From Anaerovibrio lipolyticus LB2005 (GTDB lineage: Bacteria > Bacillota > Negativicutes > Selenomonadales > Selenomonadaceae): a stretch of 52,007 bases of DNA. The stretch spans positions 1 to 52,007 of the forward strand of contig NZ_JHYA01000015.1 in assembly GCF_000621545.1 (NCBI RefSeq), read 5' to 3'. Below, piece by piece: positions 23,068 to 32,362 of this stretch (position 1 is its first letter; each line of letters opens with the position of its first letter). Made by a program: the position numbers and the translations under genes. The notes under the pieces are model-generated. The model saw only the letters and a program-made list of their open reading frames with translations, searched no databases and had not been told where the DNA came from.

Positions 23068-24303
23068 CTAAAACTCTACAAAATTTCCCTTGGTGAAAAT
23101 CTGCACGGTACTGCCATCCGCCTTGGTGCCTACAATTTCCATATCCTCTGTCCCAATCATAAAATCCTCATGGACCAATGAATCATTTACACCATGCTTT
23201 GCCAACTCTACCGTATCCATTTTTTCTCCACCTTCAAGACAGGTAGGATATGCCTTGCCAAAGGCCAAATGACATGCCGCATTTTCATCGAAAAGGGTAT
23301 TATAAAAAAGGATTCCACTGTTTGAAATCGGAGAATCATACGGCACCAGAGCCACCTCTCCCAGATGCTTTGCCCCCTCGTCGGTATCAAGGAGCTGCTT
23401 TAGAACCTCCTGCCCCTTGGTGGCACTGTATTCCACCACTTTTCCATCCTTAAATACAAGGCGAATGCCATCAATGACATTTCCCTGATAAATAAGTGGC
23501 TTGGAGGCATAAACCACACCATCCACACCGTTACGGTCCGGAAGGGAATACACTTCCTCCGTTGGCATATTAGCCACAAATTCCACTTTATCTGCAGCTA
23601 TTTCGGCACCGCCAGCCCAAATATGTCCCTCTGGCAGCTTCACAGTAAGATCTGTGCCTAAGCCATTGGTATAGTGTAAAGACACCAGCTTCTCACCATT
23701 AAGGAAATCCGTTGCCTTTTTCATAAAAGCTGTATGCTTGCTCCAGGCCTCAATAGGATCATTTTTTTCATCAATGCGGACAGCAGAAAAAATTGCCTGC
23801 CACAGCTTGGCAACTGCCTCCTCCTCATTTGCAGCCTCTTTGAAAACCTTGGAGGCCCAGGCAGGAGTTGGAATGGAAACCACACACCAGCGAAGCTCAT
23901 TGTTCATAATGGCTCCCCGATATTCCAACAGGGCTTGCCCTGCAGCCATCTGGGCACGACGCAGCTTATCCTGCTCCACTCCCTTAAAAATAGAAGGATC
24001 AGAGGCATGTATAGAAATAATAGCTGCTCCCTTTTCCTTAAAGCTCATAAACATATCGTAACGATACTGAGGGAACTCATCAAAAATTTCATTGGCAGCA
24101 CCATCAAAGCGAATGCGGGAAAACTTCTCATCGCTCCAGTTAATCTTCACATCGGAGCATCCGGCCTCAAAGCCTTCCTTAGCCACACGACGGGCAAAAT
24201 CAGCACATTCAATTGGAGAATTGATTACCAGCAGCTGTCCCTTTTGCAGGTTTACACCGGTTTTAACCACCAATTTTGCATATTTATTTAAAAGTTTATC
24301 CAT
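23068..24303 (-). CDS. Aminopeptidase, M29 family (AmpS/PepS-like)
   Basis: The 411-aa protein matches thermophilic-type M29 metallo-aminopeptidases. Its N-terminal domain has NLQKGQLLVINSPIECADFA. The C-terminal catalytic half has MPTEEVYSLPDRNGVDG, carrying conserved Glu/metal ligands, and ends GTEDMEIVGTKADGSTVQIF. These are cytoplasmic peptidases with two Co/Zn ions that release N-terminal residues. It is a single-gene unit with a recognisable promoter upstream (24346-24372). Confidence 0.9.
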   Translation of the reverse strand: MDKLLNKYAKLVVKTGVNLQKGQLLVINSPIECADFARRVAKEGFEAGCSDVKINWSDEKFSRIRFDGAANEIFDEFPQYRYDMFMSFKEKGAAIISIHASDPSIFKGVEQDKLRRAQMAAGQALLEYRGAIMNNELRWCVVSIPTPAWASKVFKEAANEEEAVAKLWQAIFSAVRIDEKNDPIEAWSKHTAFMKKATDFLNGEKLVSLHYTNGLGTDLTVKLPEGHIWAGGAEIAADKVEFVANMPTEEVYSLPDRNGVDGVVYASKPLIYQGNVIDGIRLVFKDGKVVEYSATKGQEVLKQLLDTDEGAKHLGEVALVPYDSPISNSGILFYNTLFDENAACHLAFGKAYPTCLEGGEKMDTVELAKHGVNDSLVHEDFMIGTEDMEIVGTKADGSTVQIFTKGNFVEF

Positions 24304-24345
24304 AAAACTACTCCTTGTAATTAGTATTTAAACATTATAGACTAT

Positions 24346-24372
24346 ATTATACCTTAAATTTATTCCTTGCAA
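24346..24372 (-). promoter_or_regulatory. Promoter of the M29 aminopeptidase gene
   Basis: On the minus strand TTGCAA (24372-24367) and TATAAT (24351-24346) lie 15 bases apart, about 40 bases before the ATG at 24303. The spacer is short, but the -10 is consensus. Confidence 0.5.
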
Positions 24373-24445
24373 CATAAAGAAAAATTTGAACATTTGCGGT
24401 ATAATTATTAAAAGAGCACATTTTTTTATAAAAGGAGGGCAATTT

Positions 24446-25465
24446 ATGATTTCTGCCCGTCAGACATCCATAGTCCTGGCCGTGGCCTTTGTGACTCTGG
24501 CCTCAGGCTTTTGGTTCTTCCCATCCTTCGCATTCATATTTTTCATTTCCCTTTTGATACAGCTGCTGCTGGTAGGAATGGTAAACAAATTATCAAAAAA
24601 AATCCCACGGTCTGTAGCCGCGGGCCTTATATTATCCTTATTTTTGCTGATTCTCTTTGGGCTGGCCACAGTGGTTTCCGTATCCTTTATACCGACATTT
24701 TCCAGCTTTATCATGGATTTACCTCGTCTGGCAGCCAAAATACAAAACATGCAGCTTATTCAGGATATGCCGTCCATCAACAGCTCCCTGGACAATATGT
24801 GGGGGGATATAGCCTCCATGGGCTCCAATCTTTTGAGGGAATCCCTTAGAATCATAGTATCCACCTTCAACAAGATTATCGATTTTGTTATCATAATTTT
24901 TGTTACCTTCTATCTCCTTAAGGATGGCAGGGCTATTCTTCATTTTATATCCAACCTTTTCCCTCGAAGAGACAAGGTAAGGGTTTTTCATCTCTTTACT
25001 GCTGTGCTGCACTCCTTGCAGATTTACATTCGAAGCCAGCTTCTCATGTGCTGCATAACCGGTGTTATCGTATACTCCTACTTCTCCATTATGGACAACA
25101 AATACGCTTCAGTTTTCGCTGTTATCAGTGGAATCTGTGAGTTTGTTCCCGTTCTGGGTCCTACAGTGGCCTCCCTATTTGGAGTAATGCTTACAGCCAC
25201 CGACACGCCATATCTGATTATTCAGACAGCCTGCTTCTATCTTATAATGACTCAGATTAACCACAATCTCATTTATCCTAATGTTGTGGGCAAAGCTCTG
25301 GACATACACCCTATTACCACCATTTTGGGTGTTGTGCTGGGTGGCGAAATTCTAGGTACTGCAGGAATGTTTTTAGCCGTTCCATGTATAGTAGTAGTAA
25401 AGCATATAATTCTTGATATATATCGAAGTGAACAGGAATTAAAGGACTCAACGAAAATAAAATAA
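24446..25465 (+). CDS. AI-2E/PerM family permease
   Basis: The product (339 aa) has the eight-helix AI-2E transporter layout. An N-terminal helix pair ends LSKKIPRSVAAGLILSL. A long central extracytoplasmic segment (LPRLAAKIQNMQLIQDM) follows, then FVTFYLLKDGR and the C-terminal signature ISGICEFVPVLGPTVAS with a final GGEILGTAGMFLAVP. Family members export autoinducer-2 (TqsA), act as Na+/H+ antiporters or have no known substrate. ATG 24446 sits after AAAGGAGGG; the upstream start at 24386 is not used. A 21-bp terminator follows. Confidence 0.88.
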   Translation: MISARQTSIVLAVAFVTLASGFWFFPSFAFIFFISLLIQLLLVGMVNKLSKKIPRSVAAGLILSLFLLILFGLATVVSVSFIPTFSSFIMDLPRLAAKIQNMQLIQDMPSINSSLDNMWGDIASMGSNLLRESLRIIVSTFNKIIDFVIIIFVTFYLLKDGRAILHFISNLFPRRDKVRVFHLFTAVLHSLQIYIRSQLLMCCITGVIVYSYFSIMDNKYASVFAVISGICEFVPVLGPTVASLFGVMLTATDTPYLIIQTACFYLIMTQINHNLIYPNVVGKALDIHPITTILGVVLGGEILGTAGMFLAVPCIVVVKHIILDIYRSEQELKDSTKIK

Positions 25466-25476
25466 GGAAAAATAAA

Positions 25477-25535
25477 GGATGAAGGTCTGCTGATTTAATA
25501 AATTAGTAAATTAGCAAACTTTCATCCTTTTTTAT
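25477..25535 (+). terminator. Long intrinsic terminator, bidirectional
   Basis: A 21-bp stem with G-T wobbles joins 25477-25497 (GGATGAAGGTCTGCTG...) to 25507-25527 (...CTTTCATCC), followed by CTTTTTTA on plus. It serves the permease and the convergent histidine kinase gene. Confidence 0.9.
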
Positions 25536-25550
25536 TTACCTTTGTAGCTT

Positions 25551-28500
25551 CTATTTTATGAGCTCTTTTAGCCTCTCCCAGTCAGGCACCTGGGCAGCCT
25601 CCTGTAACAACTGAAGTTTTTGACGGTCCTTCTCCTCCAGTTTATAGCCTGCCAACTCACCTAATAAATACATCAAATTATCATAATCAAAGGTTTGGAT
25701 AATATCACCAATGGTTTCCCAAGCCTCCTTTAGCTCAGCATCTGATATTGCCACTTTATTTGCCTCGTCTGGCTCAGATTTTTCTGTTAATGGAGCCAGT
25801 GCCTTGGCATAGTCCTGACAAAGAGCTAATAACACTGGTGTATCAGCAGTAAGTTCATCAATATAACCGTTGTTACCGGCATCCTCCAGCCTTTTGGCCC
25901 GTTCAGACAGCTCATTTAAGCCAGCTACTCTGGCAGTGCTTTTTAGAGCATGAACCTTGGTTGTGTAATTATCACACTCGCAGTTGGCAAAGAACCGCTG
26001 AATTTCCTCTGCTACTCCTGGCAATGATTCTGCAAATACCGTAAGAGCCGATAAATAAGCCTCCACACTGCCACAGTGCTTTATTCCACTTTCCGTATCC
26101 AAGCCAGGTATAGATAATAGCCATTCCGGCAAGGACACTTCCCCCACCACTTGTGCTGGCACATTATCCTGATACTTTACCTTTTCAGGAGGTAAATATT
26201 TAATTAGACACTGCTCCAGCTGACGGCTGTCAATAGGCTTAGTCATGTAGTCATCAAAGCCTGCCTTAAAATATTCCTCCCGTGCCCCAGCCACCGCATT
26301 GGCCGTAAGAGCTATAACCGGCGTATTGACATTCGGGCAATCAGTTAATTTTTTAAGTTCAGCCAAGGTTTCTATACCGTCCATCCCCGGCATTCTATGA
26401 TCCAGAAATAGTGCATCATAGGTGTTTTTCTTAACCATGTCTATGCACTGATAGCCGCTTACCGCTGTATCTATCTGAATTTGGGTTCGTTTAAGCAGCC
26501 CCTTGACCACCGTCAAATTCATTTCCGTATCATCCACCACCAGAATTCTGGCCTCTGGTGCCACAAAGGATTGGTTATCATTATGACACTCCGCCTGGCT
26601 GCGCCGATAGGCTTCCTCATAATTGCCCATAGCCGACCAATTAAGCACCTTTTGCTTTACCTTAAAGAAGAAGCAGGAGCCCTCACCATAGGTACTGGTT
26701 ACCTCCAGATGACTCCCCATCATGGAAAGCAGCTTTTGGGTAATGTTCATGCCCAAACCCGTACCTTCCACTGTGCGGTTACGTTCTTCTTCGATGCGTT
26801 CAAAGGCCTTAAACAGCTTATGAATATCCTCATCCTTTATACCTATTCCCGTATCGGTAACTGCCACCTTGACAATAATTTCATCATCTGACAGCTTCTC
26901 CCAATCTACACTTAGGGTTACGCTTCCCTGGTCAGTGTATTTCACAGCGTTAGTAAGGATATTGGTTATTATCTGACGCAAGCGAAGCTCGTCACCAAAG
27001 AGCATACTTGGCAGATCCTGTGCTGCCTTCACAATTAACTGTACGCCTTTATTTTTCGCCCGATTGGCAATCATATTTACCAGATCATTCAATATGGAGC
27101 TGGTGGCATATTCAGCTGGAATAAGCTCCAGCTTGCCGGCCTCGATTTTGGAAAAGTCCAAAATATCATTTACGAGTCCCAATAAGGTGGTCCCGGCCGT
27201 ACGGATATTTTCTGCATATTCCCGTATCGTATCATCAGTAGCTTCCCGCAATATCATTTCATCCATACCAAGGATCGCATTAATTGGGGTGCGGATTTCG
27301 TGGCTCATATTGGACAGAAAATCACTTTTGGCCTGATTGGCAGTTTTGGCCTGCTCCGCCATATCCTTCAAATTCTTATTGGATTGGATTAACTCATTCG
27401 TCATGGCATCCAAAAAAGCGGCCATACGGGTAGCCAACGGTTTTACTTTGTGTTGTTCCTTATCTTGTATCAAAGGGTGACACATACAGTGGTCCGATGG
27501 TTCACCTTCTCTAAAGCCTACGGCTATTAATGCACTATTTAGAATTCCTCCCTGACCATGGTTGAAATATATCTCTGAGGTACCGTAATTAGTGGCCAAT
27601 TCAGGCACAAATCTCCGATAAACCTCAATTTCTTCGTCTGCTGCTTTATTCAAAAACATGGTTCGGTTACCACATATTGTCAAGAATAAACCTTCCGGCG
27701 AAAAATCACACATCATGTCACTATGCTGAGCTGTTTCATGTAACAGATCCTCTGGCACTGCATAGGTTAGCCTGATTTTTTCCCCTTCATAAATATCGCC
27801 ATTAAAATATATCCGTCCCGCTGCGTCATGGATTGGTGGAACTCTGGCAATTAAACAGCCATTTCTCTCTATGGCCAACGGGAACTCCGCAATATTAAAT
27901 ACAAAATTTTCATCAGGAGTAACCCTTAAATAATGGTGATAAATCTCCGTTGCCGGAATATCATCCAGCCGGGCAATACAGTTTATACCAATGGCCTCCG
28001 TAATTGTCAATTCTTTACCAAGGGGTTTCCACCCTAAGATATAATCCCCCTGCACATCTAATTCTTCACCACAAAAAATAGCTATGACAATGCCATGGGA
28101 AATTATATGCTCACCTATAATAAATTGTTCATCCTGGTTATTATGGACATCAATACGCAATAAATTAGGGCTGGCAGCTTTTATTTCTTCCAAATTACCA
28201 AAGGCTCCGGCCGATGCCCCAAAAAATACCACTCCATCATTGTCACTTACCAACTTATTGAAGAACAGAGAAAACTCCGTTCCTAAATGATTGCAGTATA
28301 CTGCGGCTGCCTTCACATTAGGGTATGAAGCTATCAGCTCCCCCATTTTTTTACCTTCAAGTTCATAATCACCAGGTACAGTATCTATTTCAAGTAGCTT
28401 TACCTCGGATTTCATGAAAAAAATAGTATTAAATACCAAAAACTCTTTGTCGTCTTCGTATGCAAAAAGGGTTTCCGGCATACCGGTAACAACGGCCTGT

Positions 28501-28700
28501 GGTAAAAGAGTTTTTACTAATTTGTGAACACAATCTGCATCATCACAATTCATACCATGAAAAACTATATGCAAATATAATGTTCTGGCGTCCTTTTCGA
28601 CATATTTTTGCTTTATTTCCCCTAAAACATCCTTTAATGCTTGCCATTGCTCAACATCGCAACCAGCTTCCCTATTTACGATATATTTTTTTTGAAGCAT
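25551..28700 (-). CDS. FIST-domain hybrid sensor histidine kinase (HisKA-HATPase-REC-HPt)
   Basis: The protein (1049 aa) starts with FIST_N/FIST_C sensor domains (about 1-420; HIVFHGMNCDD, GASAGAFGNLEE, ALIAVGFREGEPSDHC), which in other proteins bind small ligands such as amino acids. HisKA follows with phospho-His H467 (NMSHEIRTPINAIL), then HATPase_c (ILTNAVKYTD, DTGIGIK, GTGLGM), a receiver with D767 (FLDHRMPGMDG) and an HPt domain with H917 (VHALKST). No membrane segment is seen, so it is probably a soluble phosphorelay sensor. It lies downstream of a response regulator and a Crp-like gene, with a hairpin in between. Confidence 0.93.
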   Translation of the reverse strand: MLQKKYIVNREAGCDVEQWQALKDVLGEIKQKYVEKDARTLYLHIVFHGMNCDDADCVHKLVKTLLPQAVVTGMPETLFAYEDDKEFLVFNTIFFMKSEVKLLEIDTVPGDYELEGKKMGELIASYPNVKAAAVYCNHLGTEFSLFFNKLVSDNDGVVFFGASAGAFGNLEEIKAASPNLLRIDVHNNQDEQFIIGEHIISHGIVIAIFCGEELDVQGDYILGWKPLGKELTITEAIGINCIARLDDIPATEIYHHYLRVTPDENFVFNIAEFPLAIERNGCLIARVPPIHDAAGRIYFNGDIYEGEKIRLTYAVPEDLLHETAQHSDMMCDFSPEGLFLTICGNRTMFLNKAADEEIEVYRRFVPELATNYGTSEIYFNHGQGGILNSALIAVGFREGEPSDHCMCHPLIQDKEQHKVKPLATRMAAFLDAMTNELIQSNKNLKDMAEQAKTANQAKSDFLSNMSHEIRTPINAILGMDEMILREATDDTIREYAENIRTAGTTLLGLVNDILDFSKIEAGKLELIPAEYATSSILNDLVNMIANRAKNKGVQLIVKAAQDLPSMLFGDELRLRQIITNILTNAVKYTDQGSVTLSVDWEKLSDDEIIVKVAVTDTGIGIKDEDIHKLFKAFERIEEERNRTVEGTGLGMNITQKLLSMMGSHLEVTSTYGEGSCFFFKVKQKVLNWSAMGNYEEAYRRSQAECHNDNQSFVAPEARILVVDDTEMNLTVVKGLLKRTQIQIDTAVSGYQCIDMVKKNTYDALFLDHRMPGMDGIETLAELKKLTDCPNVNTPVIALTANAVAGAREEYFKAGFDDYMTKPIDSRQLEQCLIKYLPPEKVKYQDNVPAQVVGEVSLPEWLLSIPGLDTESGIKHCGSVEAYLSALTVFAESLPGVAEEIQRFFANCECDNYTTKVHALKSTARVAGLNELSERAKRLEDAGNNGYIDELTADTPVLLALCQDYAKALAPLTEKSEPDEANKVAISDAELKEAWETIGDIIQTFDYDNLMYLLGELAGYKLEEKDRQKLQLLQEAAQVPDWERLKELIK

Positions 28701-28721
28701 AGAAAGGTGTCCCCCTTTTTA

Positions 28722-28749
28722 AAAATCGCCCTTGCAAAACACAAGGGCG
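28722..28749 (-). terminator. Hairpin between response regulator and kinase genes
   Basis: CGCCCTTG (28727-28734) and CAAGGGCG (28742-28749) form a perfect stem, followed by ATTTTTAAAAAG on the minus strand. It could stop or attenuate transcription before the kinase gene. Confidence 0.65.
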
Positions 28750-28754
28750 AAAAA

Positions 28755-29540
28755 TCATAAAACATTATCATCGTGAAGCTTTTTAAATTTTTGCTTTTCA
28801 AAGAAATCATCAACTGCCGCAATGAGCTTGGCGCGGTCCAGACTTTTCAGCAAATAGCCATCCGGCTTTAGAGCTAATACCTTCATAACACTCTCCTGAT
28901 CATCCTTCCCGGTAAGAAAGATAACCGGTATTGTATCCACCTTGGTCTCGCTCCTGATCATTTCCAAAACCTGAGGGCCAGAAGTGACTGGCATTTCGTA
29001 ATCCAATAAAATCAAATCCGGCGTGTTATCAGCGATATACATAAGAGCCTGGGCACCGGAGGTAACAATAGTAACCTTATATTTTGTGGATAGCCAATCC
29101 TTAACCATCTTCAAAAAGGTACTGTCGTCATCTACTAGCAGTATATTTTTCCGCTTTGCCAGATCATCATTGGCCTCCAACAGCCAATCCGCCTGGGCCA
29201 CCAGCTTTTTCATATCAAATGGACGTTCAAAGCTGGCGGAAATTAGCGGTACTGGGATACTTTGGGTCAGGGTTTCAATTTCAGAGGCAGTGCCAATAAC
29301 AATAAGTAGCTTATCCTCCTCTGTACATATATCCTTTAGATATACCAAAGTATTGGTAATATCATCCACATAATCTCCCAAATATAACACAAATAAATTT
29401 GTATCTTCTTTATGAGCCCCTATATCCTCCATAGTCGGCTCCACTTCCACCACTTTATATCCAGCATCAGTAAAGCTCTTGGCAATGGTTACAACCATAA
29501 AGGACTTGCCCTTATTTATCAATAAAACAGTTTTCTGCAT
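28755..29540 (-). CDS. Response regulator with degenerate and intact receiver domains
   Basis: The product (261 aa) has two receiver-like domains and no DNA-binding domain. The first (residues 1-115) keeps the fold, but the position of the acidic pocket is altered (LLINKGKSF instead of VDDxx), so it is probably not phosphorylated. The second (about 130-250) has NILLVDDDSTFLK, D180 in LILLDYEMP and the conserved Thr/Lys (FLTGKDD, YLLKS). ATG 29540 has GAGGAG 8 nt upstream. It is the likely partner of the FIST kinase and acts by protein contact. Confidence 0.88.
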   Translation of the reverse strand: MQKTVLLINKGKSFMVVTIAKSFTDAGYKVVEVEPTMEDIGAHKEDTNLFVLYLGDYVDDITNTLVYLKDICTEEDKLLIVIGTASEIETLTQSIPVPLISASFERPFDMKKLVAQADWLLEANDDLAKRKNILLVDDDSTFLKMVKDWLSTKYKVTIVTSGAQALMYIADNTPDLILLDYEMPVTSGPQVLEMIRSETKVDTIPVIFLTGKDDQESVMKVLALKPDGYLLKSLDRAKLIAAVDDFFEKQKFKKLHDDNVL

Positions 29541-29567
29541 AGCTATCACTCCTCTGGCCACACTCGT

Positions 29568-30293
29568 CTACCTGTTTTTATTCGACATAAAAGCAACATT
29601 TCCTGCCAAGCTTATAATCGCTAACTCAAAGTGCTTTCGGTTGGTTTTTAAAATCCCTTCCCTTTGCAGCTTGGAAATTTCCACCGTCATGGCAGCACGC
29701 TCCACACAGAGATAGTCAGCCAGCTCCTGCCGATTAAAGGGTATATCAAAGCTAAGACTGCCCTGCCGCTGGGCTTCCCGGGAAAGATAGGAAAGTATTT
29801 TTTCCCGGGTTGACCGTTTGCTTATATGAGTAATCTTCTCATTAAAAGCCATAACCTTATTGGCTAAAACACTAACCAAGTTTCGAATAAGCCGTTGATG
29901 GTGCTCACAGGCCGAGGAACAGCTGGCCATTAGTCTTTTGACGTTCATCATCATTATAAGGGAATCCGTCTCTGCCACAACGCTGATATTAAGCACTGCG
30001 CCAGGAGTAGCGGCATAAATTTCCCCGAAAAACTCCCCTGGATGACATTTGGCCATAATATTCCTGTGACCCCATACATCCTCCTGGATAATAAACACCG
30101 AGCCGGACAAAACCAGCCCCATGACTTCAGTGCTGTCCCCTGCCCGGAAAATATACTTCCCCTTAGGAGCCTGCACGGGATATGCACCTATACATCCTAA
30201 TACCGCCTGTATTTCTTTATGGTTCATTCCACCAAAAAAAGCACAGTTACTTAGTATAGGCAAATGCTTATCTATTTCTTGTATAGTATTCAT
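29568..30293 (-). CDS. Crp/Fnr-family transcriptional regulator
   Basis: The protein (241 aa) has an N-terminal cyclic-nucleotide-type beta roll (about 15-135, GKYIFRAGDSTEVMGLVLSG, GEFFGEIYA), a dimer helix and a C-terminal HTH_Crp (FNRQELADYLCVERAAMTVE). It lacks the four-Cys FNR cluster and the full cAMP pocket, so the ligand is unknown; related clostridial regulators sense redox, NO or haloaryls. It begins the operon with the response regulator (27-base gap) and the FIST kinase. The ribosome site is weak (GAGG, 10 nt upstream). Confidence 0.88.
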   Translation of the reverse strand: MNTIQEIDKHLPILSNCAFFGGMNHKEIQAVLGCIGAYPVQAPKGKYIFRAGDSTEVMGLVLSGSVFIIQEDVWGHRNIMAKCHPGEFFGEIYAATPGAVLNISVVAETDSLIMMMNVKRLMASCSSACEHHQRLIRNLVSVLANKVMAFNEKITHISKRSTREKILSYLSREAQRQGSLSFDIPFNRQELADYLCVERAAMTVEISKLQREGILKTNRKHFELAIISLAGNVAFMSNKNR

Positions 30294-30382
30294 AATGTAT
30301 AAACCTCAACGGTGAACCTCATCACGGTAACATCTTGCTTAGGAAAGAAATTCTTAATAAGAAGAAGTGAATTTATATAATA

Positions 30383-31210
30383 TTAATATAACTTATTTAA
30401 CACATCTTCGTCCATCTTGAATGTATGCTCCTCGGCTGGGAAGGTTCCTGCCTGTACTTCCTTAACATAGGCTGCAAAAGCCTCCTTCATCTGTTTACCC
30501 AGCTCGGCAAAATGCTTGGCAAACTTTGGTGTGTAATCTGAAAACAGTCCCAGCATATCCTGGTATACAAGGATCTGTCCATCACATCCAGCCCCGGCCC
30601 CAATGCCAATAGTAGGAATAGACAGCTTGTCAGTGATAAGCTGGGCCAATGGAGCCGGTATACACTCCAGGGTCAAAGCAAATGCTCCAGCCTTTTCGAT
30701 GGCTAATGCGTCTTCTATGAGCTTTTTTGCCGCTTCTTCACTCTTACCCTGAATGCGGTTACCGCCCAAGGCATTTACTGACTGAGGTGTAAGGCCTAAA
30801 TGTGCCACCACGGGAATTCCAGCCTCTGTAATGGCCTTAATTTGTGGGCAAACAGCGGCGCCACCCTCCAGCTTTACGGCATTGGCCCGGCCTTCCTTCA
30901 TCAGACGTCCCGCATTCATTACAGCCTGCTCCACGGACACCTGATAAGACATAAATGGCATATCGATAACCACCATGGTATCATGGCAGGCCCTGGCCAC
31001 TGAACGGCCGTAGGTAATCATATCCTCCATGGTAACTGACAACGTATCTGGTAAGCCCAGCATTACATTACCCAAGGAATCCCCTACCAAAATGGCATTG
31101 ATGCCGGCTGCTTCCTCCAGCTTGGCGGTGGAATAATCATAGCAGGTCAGCATAGAAATCTTTTCACCATTAGCCTTCATCTTAGCAAACGTTGCAACAG
31201 TGTTTTTCAT
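30383..31210 (-). CDS. panB: 3-methyl-2-oxobutanoate hydroxymethyltransferase
   Basis: PanB makes ketopantoate from alpha-ketoisovalerate and methylene-tetrahydrofolate in pantothenate synthesis. The 275-aa product has the family blocks [64 protein letters not shown] and the C-terminal [11 protein letters not shown] 31210 overlaps the upstream stop by four bases (ATGA), which settles the start against the longer frame. The DUF2520 gene upstream is co-transcribed. Confidence 0.96.
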   Translation of the reverse strand: MKNTVATFAKMKANGEKISMLTCYDYSTAKLEEAAGINAILVGDSLGNVMLGLPDTLSVTMEDMITYGRSVARACHDTMVVIDMPFMSYQVSVEQAVMNAGRLMKEGRANAVKLEGGAAVCPQIKAITEAGIPVVAHLGLTPQSVNALGGNRIQGKSEEAAKKLIEDALAIEKAGAFALTLECIPAPLAQLITDKLSIPTIGIGAGAGCDGQILVYQDMLGLFSDYTPKFAKHFAELGKQMKEAFAAYVKEVQAGTFPAEEHTFKMDEDVLNKLY

Positions 31211-32076
31211 TTTAATCTTCCTTTCAAGTCCCATGTGTTTAAAAATTCCTTGATGGAAGAGTAATCCCGTGTTGGATTCTTTGCTTGGGCTGTCATAACC
31301 AGTTCCCTGGCCAGAAGGCTATAAAGCTGTGCCCTATCAGGAGGCAGACACCCCAGATGCTTCTGAATTGTCCCCAAATCTCCCCGTTCCACAGGACCAG
31401 TTAATGCTTGTACCATACCGTCAGTTACAATATGGTGAGCATTGCCGGCAAACAGCGGTTTAAGGGCCCCCTCTGCCTCCGCAGGTGAAAAGCCACACTC
31501 CGTCAACAAGCTTTGGCTCAATGCGAGCAAGGCAATCACATAATTGCAGGCCAGCGCCGCCGCACAATGATATTTGACCTTAACCCCTGGCTCAATTACC
31601 TTGACCTTAAGGTCTAACCCTTTAAGCCACGTTTCCATAAGGGCAATTTTTTCCCCCGAGCCCTCCAGCGCAAAAAAAACATCCGTCAGCTCCTCGTAAG
31701 CGTGATATTTATCACTTACGGCGAACAACGGATGAACGGAAAAGCCGATGGCTCCATATTGCTCAATATTTGGAAACGCATCCCCTGCGGTCAGCGCACC
31801 ACTGCAATGACAAAAAATCTTATTTTGAATCTTTTCAGAAGGAAGCTGTTCGTAAAAATTCCGAATCACTCCATCCGGCAGCGTGAAAAAAAGCACATCA
31901 CTAGCTGCTAACAGGTCTTCTGCATTGATAAAAGCCTGTGACTGAGTAAACTCTGCTGCCTCTTTTGCAGATTGAATGCTATGGCTATAATAGCCTATAA
32001 CTTCGACACCATGCATGCGGAAATATTTTCCCAGAGTGAAGCCGACCTTGCCGGCTCCAAAAAAACCAATCTCCAT
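31207..32076 (-). CDS. Rossmann/DUF2520 oxidoreductase, possible ketopantoate reductase
   Basis: The 289-aa protein begins with a NAD(P)-binding Rossmann motif ([17 protein letters not shown]) and a F420/PanE-like fold with [13 protein letters not shown]. The DUF2520 half has [10 protein letters not shown] and a conserved helical segment [16 protein letters not shown]. It is translationally coupled to panB and no panE is seen here. It may therefore carry out the NADPH-dependent ketopantoate reduction that follows PanB, as PanG-type enzymes do elsewhere. The assignment by context is an inference. GAGGTGATG precedes ATG 32076. Confidence 0.8.
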   Translation of the reverse strand: MEIGFFGAGKVGFTLGKYFRMHGVEVIGYYSHSIQSAKEAAEFTQSQAFINAEDLLAASDVLFFTLPDGVIRNFYEQLPSEKIQNKIFCHCSGALTAGDAFPNIEQYGAIGFSVHPLFAVSDKYHAYEELTDVFFALEGSGEKIALMETWLKGLDLKVKVIEPGVKVKYHCAAALACNYVIALLALSQSLLTECGFSPAEAEGALKPLFAGNAHHIVTDGMVQALTGPVERGDLGTIQKHLGCLPPDRAQLYSLLARELVMTAQAKNPTRDYSSIKEFLNTWDLKGRLK

Positions 32077-32207
32077 CGCATCACCTCATTGTATCCGGAT
32101 GCGCTTTTTCAATTCAAAAAAAGATAAGTACAGTTTCCTCATGGAATACCGTCCATCGAAGGTTATTGTAGCACAAGACATCCCCATACTGCAACGAACA
32201 ACGGCAC

Positions 32208-32236
32208 AATAAAAAGGACTGCCGAAGCAGCCCTTT
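32208..32236 (-). terminator. Strong intrinsic terminator (minus strand)
   Basis: AAAGGGCTGC and GCAGTCCTTT (32236-32227 and 32222-32213) close over a TTCG tetraloop, followed by TTATTGTG. It terminates the MBL/DUF362 operon. Confidence 0.9.
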
Positions 32237-32362
32237 CAATACATCGCAAGGTGTGTCGGAAAACAAAATAAATCAGATCCCCAATTATGCCTTCATCCAG
32301 CAATAATTCAAACACCTCAGCACATTCCAGGTACACATCATGCGATCTACCTTGAACAGTTG

